DNA of 43,173 bases from Streptomyces silaceus (GTDB taxonomy: Bacteria > Actinomycetota > Actinomycetes > Streptomycetales > Streptomycetaceae): assembly GCF_001419745.1 (NCBI RefSeq), contig NZ_LIRJ01000051.1, positions 1 through 43,173 of the forward strand. The letters are read 5' to 3'. The position numbers were made by a program, and so were the translations under genes. Numbering within the stretch: the stretch's first letter is position 1; every line of letters starts with the position of its first letter. Below are positions 1 through 8,045 of this stretch, in pieces. A model generated the notes under the pieces. That model saw only the letters and a list, made by a program, of their open reading frames with translations, was not told the origin of the DNA and searched no databases.

Positions 1-627
1 CCCGCCTGGCTGGCGGCGGGCGCCGCCCTCGGCGTGCTCGGGCTGCACCGCTGGGCGTCGCGGGAACCGCGCCGGCTCTCCCGCGCCGTGGGCGTGCTGC
101 GCCTGGCCTGGGCCGTGCCGCTCGTCCTCGTACCGCTGTATCCGCTCGCGCCCTGGCTCTTCGACCTCGCGCTGCCGCTCGCCGCCATCGTCGGCCTCTC
201 GCTCAACGCGTACGCCCGCACCCGCGACCGGCGTGACCTGCGGTTGTGGGGGCTCACTCTCTTCGTCTGCGTCCTGTCACTGTTCTGGGCCGTGTCCGCG
301 TACGCGGAGATCGCGGGCCGGGGGCGCGCCGAACTGACCGAGCGGACCGTCCACGACGGATTCCCCGCCGTCACCGTCTTCAGCGACAAGGACCTGATGA
401 TCCGCGGCGGCGGCAGCTGCTACCGCAAGGTGACGACCAAGGGAAGCCGGTACGCGTACGAGTACGCGGGGCTGCGCCTGTTCCACGTCTCCGGTGACCG
501 CGTGTTCCTCGTGCCCCGCGACTGGACGCCCCAGGACGGCACCCTCTACGTCCTCAAGGAGAACGCGGGCCGGCGCGTCGACCTGATCAGCGGGGCGGGG
601 AACCGGGCGCGGGAGTGCCGTGGCTAA
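1..627 (+). CDS. Membrane protein, 5'-truncated by window edge
   Basis: The frame is open from base 1, so the true start lies upstream; a Met at base 34 is internal. Hydrophobic stretches run through the first two thirds: a VPLVLVPLYPLAPWLFDLALPLAAIVGL-like double segment and a second one around LTLFVCVLSLFWAVSAYA. They are followed by a soluble C-terminal domain of about 95 residues. That domain has beta-strand-like spacing (FPAVTVFSDKDLMI, LRLFHVSGDRVFLVPRDW), so several membrane helices probably precede an outside or inside globular tail. I do not recognise the family. The gene is co-directional with the amine oxidase-like gene but separated by about 185 bases. Confidence 0.75.
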   Translation, partial: PAWLAAGAALGVLGLHRWASREPRRLSRAVGVLRLAWAVPLVLVPLYPLAPWLFDLALPLAAIVGLSLNAYARTRDRRDLRLWGLTLFVCVLSLFWAVSAYAEIAGRGRAELTERTVHDGFPAVTVFSDKDLMIRGGGSCYRKVTTKGSRYAYEYAGLRLFHVSGDRVFLVPRDWTPQDGTLYVLKENAGRRVDLISGAGNRARECRG

Positions 628-813
628 GGGGGCGCACTCGTGCGGGCGCCTGCCCCCACCGGCCTTCCCCGAGCCTCTCCCAGGGGATCCGACGCGGGGA
701 TTCCGCCGCTAGCGTGAGCCGTTCAGGCCACAGCAGGCCTTGTCGTGCGGGTGCGTCTCCCCGCCGCGTGTGTCCGGGCGGGTGGCCGTGGCTCCGTGCG
801 GCAGGAGGCCGTC

Positions 814-2406
814 ATGACCACAGAGCTCGAAGTCCAGGTAGTCCCCGTCGCGCCGTTCGAGCGGGACGTCAGCCGGATCCGCAAGGCCCTCCTTGATCAC
901 CCCTCCGTCACCAAGGAGCTCGGCGGGGCACGGGCCCGCGTGCTGTCCCTGGTGCCGGAGCCGGAGGCCCGCAAGAGCGAGGAACCGCAGCCCTCGTACC
1001 GGTTCACCGCGCAGATCTACGACTACGACGAGGAGCGGGTCCTCGCGGTCAGCGGCGACCTGCGCGACGCGGACCCGCGCGACCCCCGCGAACTGGCGGT
1101 CGAGACGTTCGTCGCCCAACCGCTGCCCACCGCAGAGGAGTTCGCGGCGGCGGTCGCCGTCGTCGGTGAGGACTCCCGCTACGGCGACGCGATCCGCTCC
1201 CGGCAGCTCACGACGTTCCGTCCCATGCCCGCGCTCGTGGAGTACGAGGACCTGGACGGCCGCGCCCGGCGCACCCTGGGCGTCGGGCTCCTGCGCGTCG
1301 ACGACGACCACGTCCAGGTCGTGGCGGTGCTGATGTCCGAGCGCCGGGTGCTGCACGACCTGGACGAGCACCTGCCCCACGGGGCGGCGCGGTGCGAGCC
1401 CACGGCACCCGACGACCGCTGCGCGGCCACCGGGACGGCCGGACAGGTCGATGTGACGGTCACCCAGGGCGGACAGACCCTGTGGCAGCTCCAGGTGGTG
1501 CGGCCCGCCGCGTCGTCGGGCACCAACGGCTCGGGGGTGGAGTTGCGGCACGTCCGCTACCGCGGCCGCACGGTGCTCTACCGCGCCCATGTGCCGATCC
1601 TCAACGTCGAGTACGAGCGGTCCACCGCGGGCGGCTGCGGACCCACCTACCGCGACTGGCAGAACTCGGAGGCCTGCTTCCAGGCGGACGGCCAGACCGT
1701 GGCACCGGGGTTCCGGGTCTGCCCGCAGCCCGCCCGGACGATCCTCGACACCGGGACCGACGCGGGCAACTTCCGCGGTGTCGCGGTCTACGTCCTGGGC
1801 CAGGAGGTGGTCCTGGTCAGCGAGATGATGGCGGGCTGGTACCGCTACGTGAGCCAGTGGCGGCTGCACAGCAACGGCACCATCCGGCCCCGCTTCGGCT
1901 TCGCCGGGGTCAACAACCCCTGCACGTGCCGCGAGCACCGCCACCACGTCTACTGGCGCTTCGACTTCGACGTGGGCGGCGCCGCGCCCAACGTGGTGGA
2001 GGAGTTCAACGACCCGCCGCTCGCGGTGGGCGGGAGCAACTGGCACACCAAGTCCTGGGAGATCCGCCGCCCCCGCGACCCGGCACGCAACCGGCGCTGG
2101 CGGGTGCGGAACACCTCCGGAGGCCAGGCGTATCACCTGACCCCCGGTGCCGACGACGGCACCCAGGACGCGTACGGCGTGGGCGACCTGTGGGCGCTGC
2201 GCTATCGCTCGACCGAACTCGACGACGGCCAGAACTTCGCCACCGACCCCCAGCTGACCCGGGCCCGTCTCGACTCCCTGCGCACCCCCGCGGAATCCCT
2301 GCTGAACACCGACGTGGTGCTCTGGTACGCGGCGCACTTCACCCACGACGCCGCGCACTCCCACGGCCACGTCCTGGGCCCCGACCTCACCCCGGAGAAC
2401 TGGTGA
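814..2406 (+). CDS. Copper amine oxidase-like protein
   Basis: 530 residues. The start at 814 is preferred because AGGAGG lies at 803-808; an in-frame upstream extension to 745 lacks a ribosome site. The C-terminal two thirds follow the copper amine oxidase catalytic fold. A WYRYVSQW segment (Tyr343) aligns with the NYDYxxxW site whose Tyr becomes topaquinone, and it is followed by a SNGTI strand. His375-x-His377 in HRHHVYWRFDFDV matches the copper-binding HxH. VLWYAAHFTHDAAH near the end matches the region of the third histidine. Unusually, the Asn and Asp/Glu flanking the cofactor Tyr are Trp and Arg. There is no signal peptide, so it is probably cytoplasmic. Members oxidise primary amines to aldehydes, but activity here is uncertain because of the altered site. 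Confidence 0.7.
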   Translation: MTTELEVQVVPVAPFERDVSRIRKALLDHPSVTKELGGARARVLSLVPEPEARKSEEPQPSYRFTAQIYDYDEERVLAVSGDLRDADPRDPRELAVETFVAQPLPTAEEFAAAVAVVGEDSRYGDAIRSRQLTTFRPMPALVEYEDLDGRARRTLGVGLLRVDDDHVQVVAVLMSERRVLHDLDEHLPHGAARCEPTAPDDRCAATGTAGQVDVTVTQGGQTLWQLQVVRPAASSGTNGSGVELRHVRYRGRTVLYRAHVPILNVEYERSTAGGCGPTYRDWQNSEACFQADGQTVAPGFRVCPQPARTILDTGTDAGNFRGVAVYVLGQEVVLVSEMMAGWYRYVSQWRLHSNGTIRPRFGFAGVNNPCTCREHRHHVYWRFDFDVGGAAPNVVEEFNDPPLAVGGSNWHTKSWEIRRPRDPARNRRWRVRNTSGGQAYHLTPGADDGTQDAYGVGDLWALRYRSTELDDGQNFATDPQLTRARLDSLRTPAESLLNTDVVLWYAAHFTHDAAHSHGHVLGPDLTPENW

Positions 2407-2417
2407 CCGGCTGATCC

Positions 2418-2434
2418 CCGGGGCGGCGCCCCGG
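2418..2434 (+). terminator. Candidate terminator hairpin after amine oxidase gene
   Basis: CCGGGGC and GCCCCGG form a perfect 7-bp stem with a 3-base loop, 12 bases after the stop codon. It is followed by CATCTCTT rather than a full U-run, as is common in Streptomyces. Confidence 0.5.
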
Positions 2435-2527
2435 CATCTCTTACAGGGCTTTGTCATTGCTCTGCCACTCCCCTGAAACGCGCCCGGCAAGGTCGTCCTC
2501 GCAGCCGAGAGACGAAGGAGCGGGGCG

Positions 2528-4060
2528 ATGACGAACAAGAGCAGGGCGCGGCGCGCGGGACTGGTCGTGGGCCTGATGGCACTGGTGGCATCGGCGCTGC
2601 CGACGGTCGCGGCGGCCGCGCCTGAGGTCAGACCGCAGGCGGCCCCCGCGTGGTGCCCGACGGTCCCCGGGCACGACGTCGACTGCGGCTCGATGGACCG
2701 CCCGCTGGTCGCGGGCAAGCCGAAGCTCGGCACGATCAAGGTGAGTTACGCGGTCGTGCGGCACAGCGGGCCGGGCGCGGCCAAGGGCACCGTCGCCGTC
2801 AACCCGGGCGGGCCCGGTGAGGTCGCGATCGACCGGGCCGAGATGTTCGCCCCGGCCCTGGGCGGCCTGCTGAAGAGCCATGACCTGCTGCTCGTCGACC
2901 CGCGCGGCACCGGGCGTTCCGAGCGGCTGCCGTGCGGGGTGACCGACGCCGAGTACCGCTTCGGCACGCGGGCCCAGCAGCGGGCCGCCGTCGAGCGGTG
3001 CGCCCGCAACCTCGGGCCCAGGGCCGCCGCGTACACGAGCGCGGCCACGGCGGACGACATCGACGCCGTGCGCGCCCGGCTCGGCGTGCGCCAGTTGAGC
3101 CTCTACGGGCTGTCGTACGGCACGTATCTGATGCCGGTGTACGCCTCCCGCCACCCCGAGCGCGTGCGGAACATCGTGCTGTCCGGGGCCTATCCGCTCG
3201 GCTTCGACCCGCTGGTGCGGCCCAGCGCCCAGGCGGTCTCCCTCTCCCTGCGGCGCGTGTGCGAGCGCGGTGTGCCCGCGGTGTGCGACGGGAAGCAGGC
3301 CGTCGCCGACCTCGCCACCACGGCCGCACGGCTGCGGGCCCGCCCGATGACCGTGCCGATCGCCACCGACCACGGCACGTACAAGGAGCGGTTCACCGAG
3401 GGCAAGCTCGCCAACCTCCTGTTCGAGGCGGCCAGCCGCGAGGCCGGCATGGAGCCGACCGAGCCCTCCCTGCTCGGGCATCTGCCCCACGCGCTCGACC
3501 GTTTCGTGAAGGGTGACACGGGACCGCTGCGCACGCTGGTCCAGGAGGACGGCGCCTCGGGCAGCACGGAGGACCAGGCCCCGTACGTGGGCGTCGTCTG
3601 CAACGACTACCGCACGGCCTGGTCGAAGGACGCGCCGCTGCCGGTGCGGCTGCGGCAGTACCGGGCGGCCCTGGCCGGAGCCGGGCCGGGCGCGCACGGG
3701 GCGTTCAGCGCCCGGGGCTTCAACGAAGGGCCCACGGACGGCGGGGACGTGTGCATCGGCTGGCCCCGCGAGAACGCCCCGCGCCCGCAGCCCACGCACC
3801 CGAAGCTGCCCGACGTCCCCGTCCTGGTGCTCTCCGGCGACCTCGACGCCAACACCCCGGACGCCAACGGCAAGGCGGCGGCACGGCAGTTCACCCACAG
3901 CCGCTTCTTCTCCGTACGCAACGTCGGCCATGTGCCGGAGCTGGAGCAGACCGGCTGCGTCACCGGGGTGTCCACGCGCTTCATCCGCACCGGTGAGCCC
4001 GGCGACACGTCCTGCCTGCGAACGCTGCCGCCCCTCGCGGTGACGCCGGTCCGCGGCTGA
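2528..4060 (+). CDS. Secreted alpha/beta hydrolase, tripeptidyl aminopeptidase-type (S33)
   Basis: 510 residues, with AAGGAG about 9 bases before the ATG. The N-terminus has a lysine/arginine-rich start, a hydrophobic core (GLVVGLMALVASALP) and a likely signal peptidase site near VAAAAPE, so the product is exported. The oxyanion-hole motif is NPGGPG near residue 92. The catalytic triad is Ser196 in GLSYG, Asp440 in GDLDANTP and His468 in VGHVPE, the standard arrangement of the Streptomyces SlpD/Tap tripeptidyl aminopeptidase family (MEROPS S33). Length and the TAP-like C-terminal segment fit that family. The expected role is removing N-terminal tripeptides from extracellular proteins. It stands upstream of, but is not obviously linked to, the two-component pair. 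Confidence 0.85.
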   Translation: MTNKSRARRAGLVVGLMALVASALPTVAAAAPEVRPQAAPAWCPTVPGHDVDCGSMDRPLVAGKPKLGTIKVSYAVVRHSGPGAAKGTVAVNPGGPGEVAIDRAEMFAPALGGLLKSHDLLLVDPRGTGRSERLPCGVTDAEYRFGTRAQQRAAVERCARNLGPRAAAYTSAATADDIDAVRARLGVRQLSLYGLSYGTYLMPVYASRHPERVRNIVLSGAYPLGFDPLVRPSAQAVSLSLRRVCERGVPAVCDGKQAVADLATTAARLRARPMTVPIATDHGTYKERFTEGKLANLLFEAASREAGMEPTEPSLLGHLPHALDRFVKGDTGPLRTLVQEDGASGSTEDQAPYVGVVCNDYRTAWSKDAPLPVRLRQYRAALAGAGPGAHGAFSARGFNEGPTDGGDVCIGWPRENAPRPQPTHPKLPDVPVLVLSGDLDANTPDANGKAAARQFTHSRFFSVRNVGHVPELEQTGCVTGVSTRFIRTGEPGDTSCLRTLPPLAVTPVRG

Positions 4061-4105
4061 CGGGCCGGTGCCGTGACCGCGTCCGCCACCGACGAAGATG
4101 ATCAC

Positions 4106-4804
4106 ATGACAGAAGAAACGGGACACGGCAGGACGGTGCTGGTCGTCGAGGACGATCCGGGCGTGCGCAGCACCCTGGACCAGCTGCTGCGCTTCGAGGG
4201 CTACCGGGTGCTCCAGGCCGGCGACGGCCTGGAGGCCCTCGGCCTCCTCGAACGGGAGCGGCCCGACCTCGCGGTGGTGGACGTCGTCATGCCGAAGCTC
4301 GACGGCCTCGGGCTGTGCCGGATGCTCCGCAGGCGCGGCGACCGCATGCCCGTCCTTGTCCTGACGGCCCGTCACGAGGTCGGTGACCGGGTCGCGGGCC
4401 TGGACGCGGGCGCCGACGACTACCTGGCCAAGCCGTTCGCCACCGAGGAGCTCTTCGCCCGCATACGCGCCCTGCTCCGGCGCACCGAACCGGTGGAGGG
4501 CACGGGGGCGCTCGCGGTGGCGGACCTCACCCTGGACCCCGAGGCGCGCCTCGCGTTCCGGGGCACGCGTCAACTGGACCTGACGAAGACCGAGTTCGAC
4601 GTGCTGGAGCTGCTCCTGTGCCACCCGGGCACGGTCCTCACGCGGTCCCAGATGTACGAGCGCATCTGGGGCTTCGACTTCGACACCACCTCCCGGTCCC
4701 TCGACGTCTACATCGGCTATCTCCGCCAGAAGACCGAGCAGGGCGGCGAGCCCCGGCTGATCCACACCGTGCGCAGCGTCGGCTACACCGTCAGGGCCGC
4801 GTGA
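4106..4804 (+). CDS. OmpR/PhoB-type response regulator
   Basis: 232 residues from the ATG at 4106; an in-frame GTG at 4073 would add 11 unconserved residues. The receiver domain covers about residues 8-120, with the acidic pair EDD, phospho-acceptor Asp59 in VVDVVMPKLDG, and the conserved Lys in LAKPF. A winged-helix DNA-binding domain follows (about 135-230), including LTKTEFDVLELLL, the recognition helix region around SRSLDVYIGYLRQK, and a HTVRSVGYTVR wing. The stop codon overlaps the next ATG by one base (TGATG), so it is translationally coupled to its histidine kinase. Its targets are unknown. Confidence 0.93.
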   Translation: MTEETGHGRTVLVVEDDPGVRSTLDQLLRFEGYRVLQAGDGLEALGLLERERPDLAVVDVVMPKLDGLGLCRMLRRRGDRMPVLVLTARHEVGDRVAGLDAGADDYLAKPFATEELFARIRALLRRTEPVEGTGALAVADLTLDPEARLAFRGTRQLDLTKTEFDVLELLLCHPGTVLTRSQMYERIWGFDFDTTSRSLDVYIGYLRQKTEQGGEPRLIHTVRSVGYTVRAA

Positions 4805-6123
4805 TGCTGCGTACGAGAATCACGGCCGTCGTCGTCGGGGCCGCCGCCCTCGCGATCGCCCTGGCGGCCGTCATGTCGTACCGGGGCGTGAGCGGTCTGG
4901 TCGCCGACGAGCTCGACCGCGGGCTCGACGACCGCTCCGACACGGTGGTGACCCTGCTCGCCGCCGGCCTGACGCCGCCGCCCCGGGCGGACATGGTCGA
5001 ACAGGTCGTCTCCGCACGGGGGTCCGTGCGCCGCCTGTCCTCCGACGGCCCGGAGCTGCCGGTGTCGTCGTCGGCCCTGCGGGTGGCTCGGACGGGGCAG
5101 GGCGAGAGCCGCAGGGACGTCGTCGTCTCCGGCACCGAGTACGGCACCCTGACCCGGCCGCTGCCCGGTGGCGGCGCGGTCATGGTCGGCCAGAGCTATC
5201 AGGGAGCCGCGCGCGTCGACGACGCGTTCCTGTGGCGCATCTCCTGGACCACGGCGGCGGCCATCGCCCTGTCCGCACTGCTCAGCTGGATCGTGCTGGG
5301 CCGGATCCTGCGGCCGGTCCGTCAGCTGGCGCGCACCACCGGCGAGATCACGGCGACGCAGGACCTGGCCACCGCGCTGCCGCCCGCCGGCGAGGACGAG
5401 ATCGGCCAGCTGACCCGCAGCTTCGAGGCGATGCTCTCGGCGCTGCGCCGCTCGCGCGCGCAGCAGCAGCAACTGGTCCAGGACGCCAGCCACGAACTGC
5501 GTACCCCGCTGACGTCGGTGCGGGGCAGCGCGGAGCTCCTCCAGCGGGCGCGCGGCCGGCTCGAACCGAAGGACGAGGAGCAGATCCTCACCACGCTGGT
5601 CACCGAGACGGCGGCGCTCGACGCACTCGTACGCGAACTCGTCGAGCTGGCCACCGACCGCCACACGGACGAGGAGCCGTCCGCCGTCGACCTGGCAGCC
5701 CTGGCCGAGGACTGCGCCCACCGCCACCGCGTCCGCACCGGCCGCGCGATCTCGGTCGTCACGGACGAGCCCGCCGAGGTGCGGGCCCGCCCCCGCGCGC
5801 TGGAGCGCTGCGTCGACAACCTCCTCAGCAACGCGGTGAAGTTCAGCCCCGAGGGCACGCCGGTCACCATCCGTGTCGCGGGTCGCCGGCTCGCCGTGCG
5901 CGATCAGGGTCCCGGCATCGAGCGGTCCGAACGCGACGCCGTCTTCGACCGCTTCCACCGGAGCCCCGGCACGCAGGGCACACCGGGCTCGGGCCTGGGC
6001 CTCGCGATCGTGCACGACATCGTCACGGCGCACGGCGGCACGGTCTTCGCCGACGCCGCGCCCGACGGGGGCGCGGAGGTGGGCTTCGTACTGCCGCCCG
6101 AAGGTCGCCGCCGCGTGCGCTAA
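4804..6123 (+). CDS. Sensor histidine kinase
   Basis: 439 residues. Topology: one membrane helix at about residues 7-28, an extracytoplasmic sensor of about 115 residues, a second helix (WTTAAAIALSALLSWIVLG, about 148-167), then HAMP. The dimerisation H-box is DASHELRTPLTS with His230. The ATPase part shows an N-box (DNLLSNAVKF, Asn339), a G1 box (RDQGPGI) and a G2 box (GSGLGLAIV), so the catalytic core looks intact. It overlaps the response regulator stop by one base and is clearly its partner. The sensor region has no motif I recognise, so the signal is unknown. Confidence 0.93.
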   Translation: MLRTRITAVVVGAAALAIALAAVMSYRGVSGLVADELDRGLDDRSDTVVTLLAAGLTPPPRADMVEQVVSARGSVRRLSSDGPELPVSSSALRVARTGQGESRRDVVVSGTEYGTLTRPLPGGGAVMVGQSYQGAARVDDAFLWRISWTTAAAIALSALLSWIVLGRILRPVRQLARTTGEITATQDLATALPPAGEDEIGQLTRSFEAMLSALRRSRAQQQQLVQDASHELRTPLTSVRGSAELLQRARGRLEPKDEEQILTTLVTETAALDALVRELVELATDRHTDEEPSAVDLAALAEDCAHRHRVRTGRAISVVTDEPAEVRARPRALERCVDNLLSNAVKFSPEGTPVTIRVAGRRLAVRDQGPGIERSERDAVFDRFHRSPGTQGTPGSGLGLAIVHDIVTAHGGTVFADAAPDGGAEVGFVLPPEGRRRVR

Positions 6124-6130
6124 CGGACCG

Positions 6131-6181
6131 TGGCACGTATCTGCCCATGGAACGTACCTGTCTATGGCACGTATCTGCCAC
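6131..6181. repeat. Three 17-bp tandem repeats, each a near-palindrome
   Basis: Copies begin at 6131, 6148 and 6165, exactly 17 bases apart. Copies 1 and 3 read TGGCACGTATCTGCC with only the last bases differing, and copy 2 is a diverged version (TGGAACGTACCTGTC). Copy 3 is a perfect inverted repeat, TGGCA-cgtatc-TGCCA. A partial fourth unit (GGATCTGCCACG) follows. The array fills the gap between the kinase stop and the NTF2-like gene, so it could be a multi-copy operator or a transcript-end structure. Confidence 0.6.
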
Positions 6182-6239
6182 GGATCTGCCACGAGCAGAG
6201 GGCTGGGCGCGGTCAGCGGGCGACCGCCAGGGTGGAGGG

Positions 6240-6629
6240 ATGCCAAAAGAAGACGACCTCACCGAAAGCCTTCGCACGGCCGAACGGCGCCTCCAGGCCG
6301 CCCAACTGGCCTCGGACGTCGCGACGCTGGCCGAGCTGATCGACGACGCGGGACGGTTCACCGGGCCGGACGGGAATCTGTACTCGAAGCAGGACGACCT
6401 CCGCGCGCATGAAAGCGGCGTGCAGAGACTGACCCGGCTCGTGGAGGAGGAACTCCACGCGCTGGCCACCGGGCACACCGGCATCACCTGGCTCCTCGGC
6501 GCGCTGGAGGGTTCCTTCGGCGGACGGCCGTTGGACGCCCGGGTGCGCTACACCCGGACCTGGGTCCGCGACGGGAACGGATGGAAGGTCGTCGCGGCAC
6601 ACGCCACGTTCGTCACCACCGTCGCCTGA
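6240..6629 (+). CDS. NTF2/SnoaL-like protein (DUF4440 type)
   Basis: 129 residues. The start at 6240 is the only ATG in frame near the conserved N-terminus; a GGAGG lies only one base away, so its use as a ribosome site is doubtful. The sequence has the layout of small SnoaL-like/DUF4440 proteins: an amphipathic N-terminal helix (RRLQAAQLASDVATLAELI), a FTGPDGNLYSKQDDL turn, and C-terminal strands VRYTRTWVRDGNGWKVVAAHATFV. These proteins form cone-shaped alpha+beta barrels and range from isomerases to ligand-binding proteins, so no substrate is proposed. It stands alone behind the tandem repeat array. Confidence 0.75.
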   Translation: MPKEDDLTESLRTAERRLQAAQLASDVATLAELIDDAGRFTGPDGNLYSKQDDLRAHESGVQRLTRLVEEELHALATGHTGITWLLGALEGSFGGRPLDARVRYTRTWVRDGNGWKVVAAHATFVTTVA

Positions 6630-6741
6630 TCCCCACTTCGCCGGGGCGATGTGCCGAACCTCCCGCATCGTCCCAGGCGATCTGGCTACGCTTCCCCCGC
6701 GGCCGGGTGCGGACGCGTCCGCACTGAGCGTCGGGGGATCC

Positions 6742-7209
6742 ATGACGGCTGAAGTCCGGGTCGAGACGGTGGTGTGGGAGGCGGGCAGCCGCCAGATCTC
6801 CACCCGCGTGCGCACGAGCGAGGCGCTCCATGAGCGTGCGGCCGAGCTGGAGGAGGCCATCGCGCAGGCCTCCTCCATCGCGCAGGAGTCCCTGGCGCGG
6901 GTGCCCCGGCGAGACGGCTGGCAGGTGTCCGCCATGGAGGTGACGTTCGGCCTGACGCTGGCCGCGGAGGCGGGGGTGATCCTCAGCAAGGCGTCGGCCG
7001 AGGCGTCCTTCGGCGTCACCCTGACCGTGGAACGGGTCCCGGACGAACGGTTCCCGAACCAACAGGTCCCGAACCAACAGGTCCCGAACGAACGGGTCCC
7101 GGACGAACGGGTCCCGGACGAACGGGTCGTCGCGCGAGACGCGGAGAACCCACCCGGGGGGCGGGACACCGAGCATCGGGCCCAGGAACCGGAGGCGGAG
7201 AACCCGTGA
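6742..7209 (+). CDS. Trypsin-co-occurring (Trypco1/CU044_2847-type) protein
   Basis: 155 residues from the ATG at 6742, with GGGGGA just upstream. Residues 1-98 match small CU044_2847/Trypco1 proteins: a beta-strand start (EVRVETVVWE), a helix EALHERAAELEEAIAQASSIAQESL, then VSAMEVTFGLTLAAEAGVILSKASAEASFGVTLTV. This domain is known to be encoded next to trypsin-like proteases in predicted biological conflict systems (Kaur, Burroughs, Iyer and Aravind). Here its stop overlaps the start of the protease gene by 4 bases (GTGA). The C-terminal tail (about 99-155) is low-complexity, contains a six-fold pentapeptide repeat (V-P-D/N-E/Q-R/Q) and is probably disordered. The biochemical role is unknown; sensing or targeting for the protease is the usual inference. 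Confidence 0.8.
   Translation: MTAEVRVETVVWEAGSRQISTRVRTSEALHERAAELEEAIAQASSIAQESLARVPRRDGWQVSAMEVTFGLTLAAEAGVILSKASAEASFGVTLTVERVPDERFPNQQVPNQQVPNERVPDERVPDERVVARDAENPPGGRDTEHRAQEPEAENP
7036..7125 (+). repeat. Six in-frame 15-bp tandem repeats in Trypco1 gene
   Basis: Units begin at 7036, 7051, 7066, 7081, 7096 and 7111. The core unit is GTCCCGGACGAACGG, with a GTCCCGAACCAACAG variant in units 2-3. It encodes V/F-P-D/N-E/Q-R/Q. The near-identity suggests recent expansion, and copy number may vary between strains. Confidence 0.9.
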
Positions 7210-8045
7210 CGGACGCGGCCTACTGGGTCGAGCTGCACGCGTCCCGGCAGCGGCTGGGCGCGGGCTTCCTGCTCACGCGCCGTTTCGTCCTCACCGCGCT
7301 CCACTGTCTGCGCGGCCTGCCCGCGGCGGACGCGCCGCTGGACATCGTCCTGCCGGACGGCAGCACGCTCTCGGGCCGGGTCTGCGAGCAGGACAAGGGC
7401 GCCGATCTCGCGCTGGTCATGATCTCTTCCGGCTGCGAGGTGAAGGTGCCCGTCCCCCGGGCCGGCATCGCCTTCAGCGGGGACGCGTGGTTCGGCCCCT
7501 ACCGTCCCGCGCGCATGGAGGCACAGCTCAGCGGCCGCGTCGACCACGGCGCGGCGCGGTACCAGTGCGAGGGCGGAGCCGTCGTCGAGGCACTCCAGCT
7601 GACGGTCGAACAGCAACTCGGCGACTACTCGGGCTACTCCGGAGGACCGGTGGCCGCCGGCAGGCCCGGTGACGAGGACGCGACCGTCCTCGGCATCCTG
7701 CTGGAACAGCTCCCCCGGCGGGGACCCACGGACGAAGCGGCGAACGTGCTCTTCGGCGCCACCGTCCGCGAGGCCATGAGCCGGTTCGACCACTTCGACG
7801 TGGAGCACCTCATCGACGTGCTGCGGCCGGGCAGTTCGCCGCCTTCCCGGGTGCGGCCGGACCCGGAGGACACGCCCGGCCCACGCTCCACCGTCGCGTC
7901 GGCCGCCGCGTCGGTCGACGCGTGGTTCCGGCAGATCGACCTCTGGGCGAGTCAGCGGTCCTTCAGTCCGGCGCAGGTCGCCGACCTCAAGTTCTCGGCC
8001 GCCAAGACGGCCATCGAGGGCCAGTTGGGGAAGGACTCGGCATGA
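7206..8045 (+). CDS. Trypsin-like serine protease of Trypco operon
   Basis: 279 residues from a GTG that overlaps the preceding stop (GTGA). A trypsin-like fold without signal peptide spans about residues 1-205: catalytic His33 in LTALHC, Asp66 in GADLAL and Ser145 in GYSGGPV, all in the expected order and context. The product should be an active cytoplasmic S1-family protease, unlike the secreted trypsins of Streptomyces. The last 75 residues are a proline-rich linker followed by a helix (PAQVADLKFSAAKTAIEGQLG), a plausible adaptor for its partners. The stop overlaps the next start by 4 bases (ATGA). In conflict systems such proteases are thought to cleave a partner protein on activation; the substrate here is unknown. 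Confidence 0.85.
   Translation: MTDAAYWVELHASRQRLGAGFLLTRRFVLTALHCLRGLPAADAPLDIVLPDGSTLSGRVCEQDKGADLALVMISSGCEVKVPVPRAGIAFSGDAWFGPYRPARMEAQLSGRVDHGAARYQCEGGAVVEALQLTVEQQLGDYSGYSGGPVAAGRPGDEDATVLGILLEQLPRRGPTDEAANVLFGATVREAMSRFDHFDVEHLIDVLRPGSSPPSRVRPDPEDTPGPRSTVASAAASVDAWFRQIDLWASQRSFSPAQVADLKFSAAKTAIEGQLGKDSA

Noticed and set aside
709..4765. Long open minus-strand frames opposite the amine oxidase and peptidase genes
   Set aside because: They mirror G/C third-position bias of the real plus-strand genes, have no family resemblance or ribosome sites, and are low-complexity (Gly/Arg/Val-rich).
7036..7125. Tandem 15-bp units as a CRISPR-like array
   Set aside because: Units are directly adjacent without spacers, lie in frame inside a gene and encode a pentapeptide repeat.
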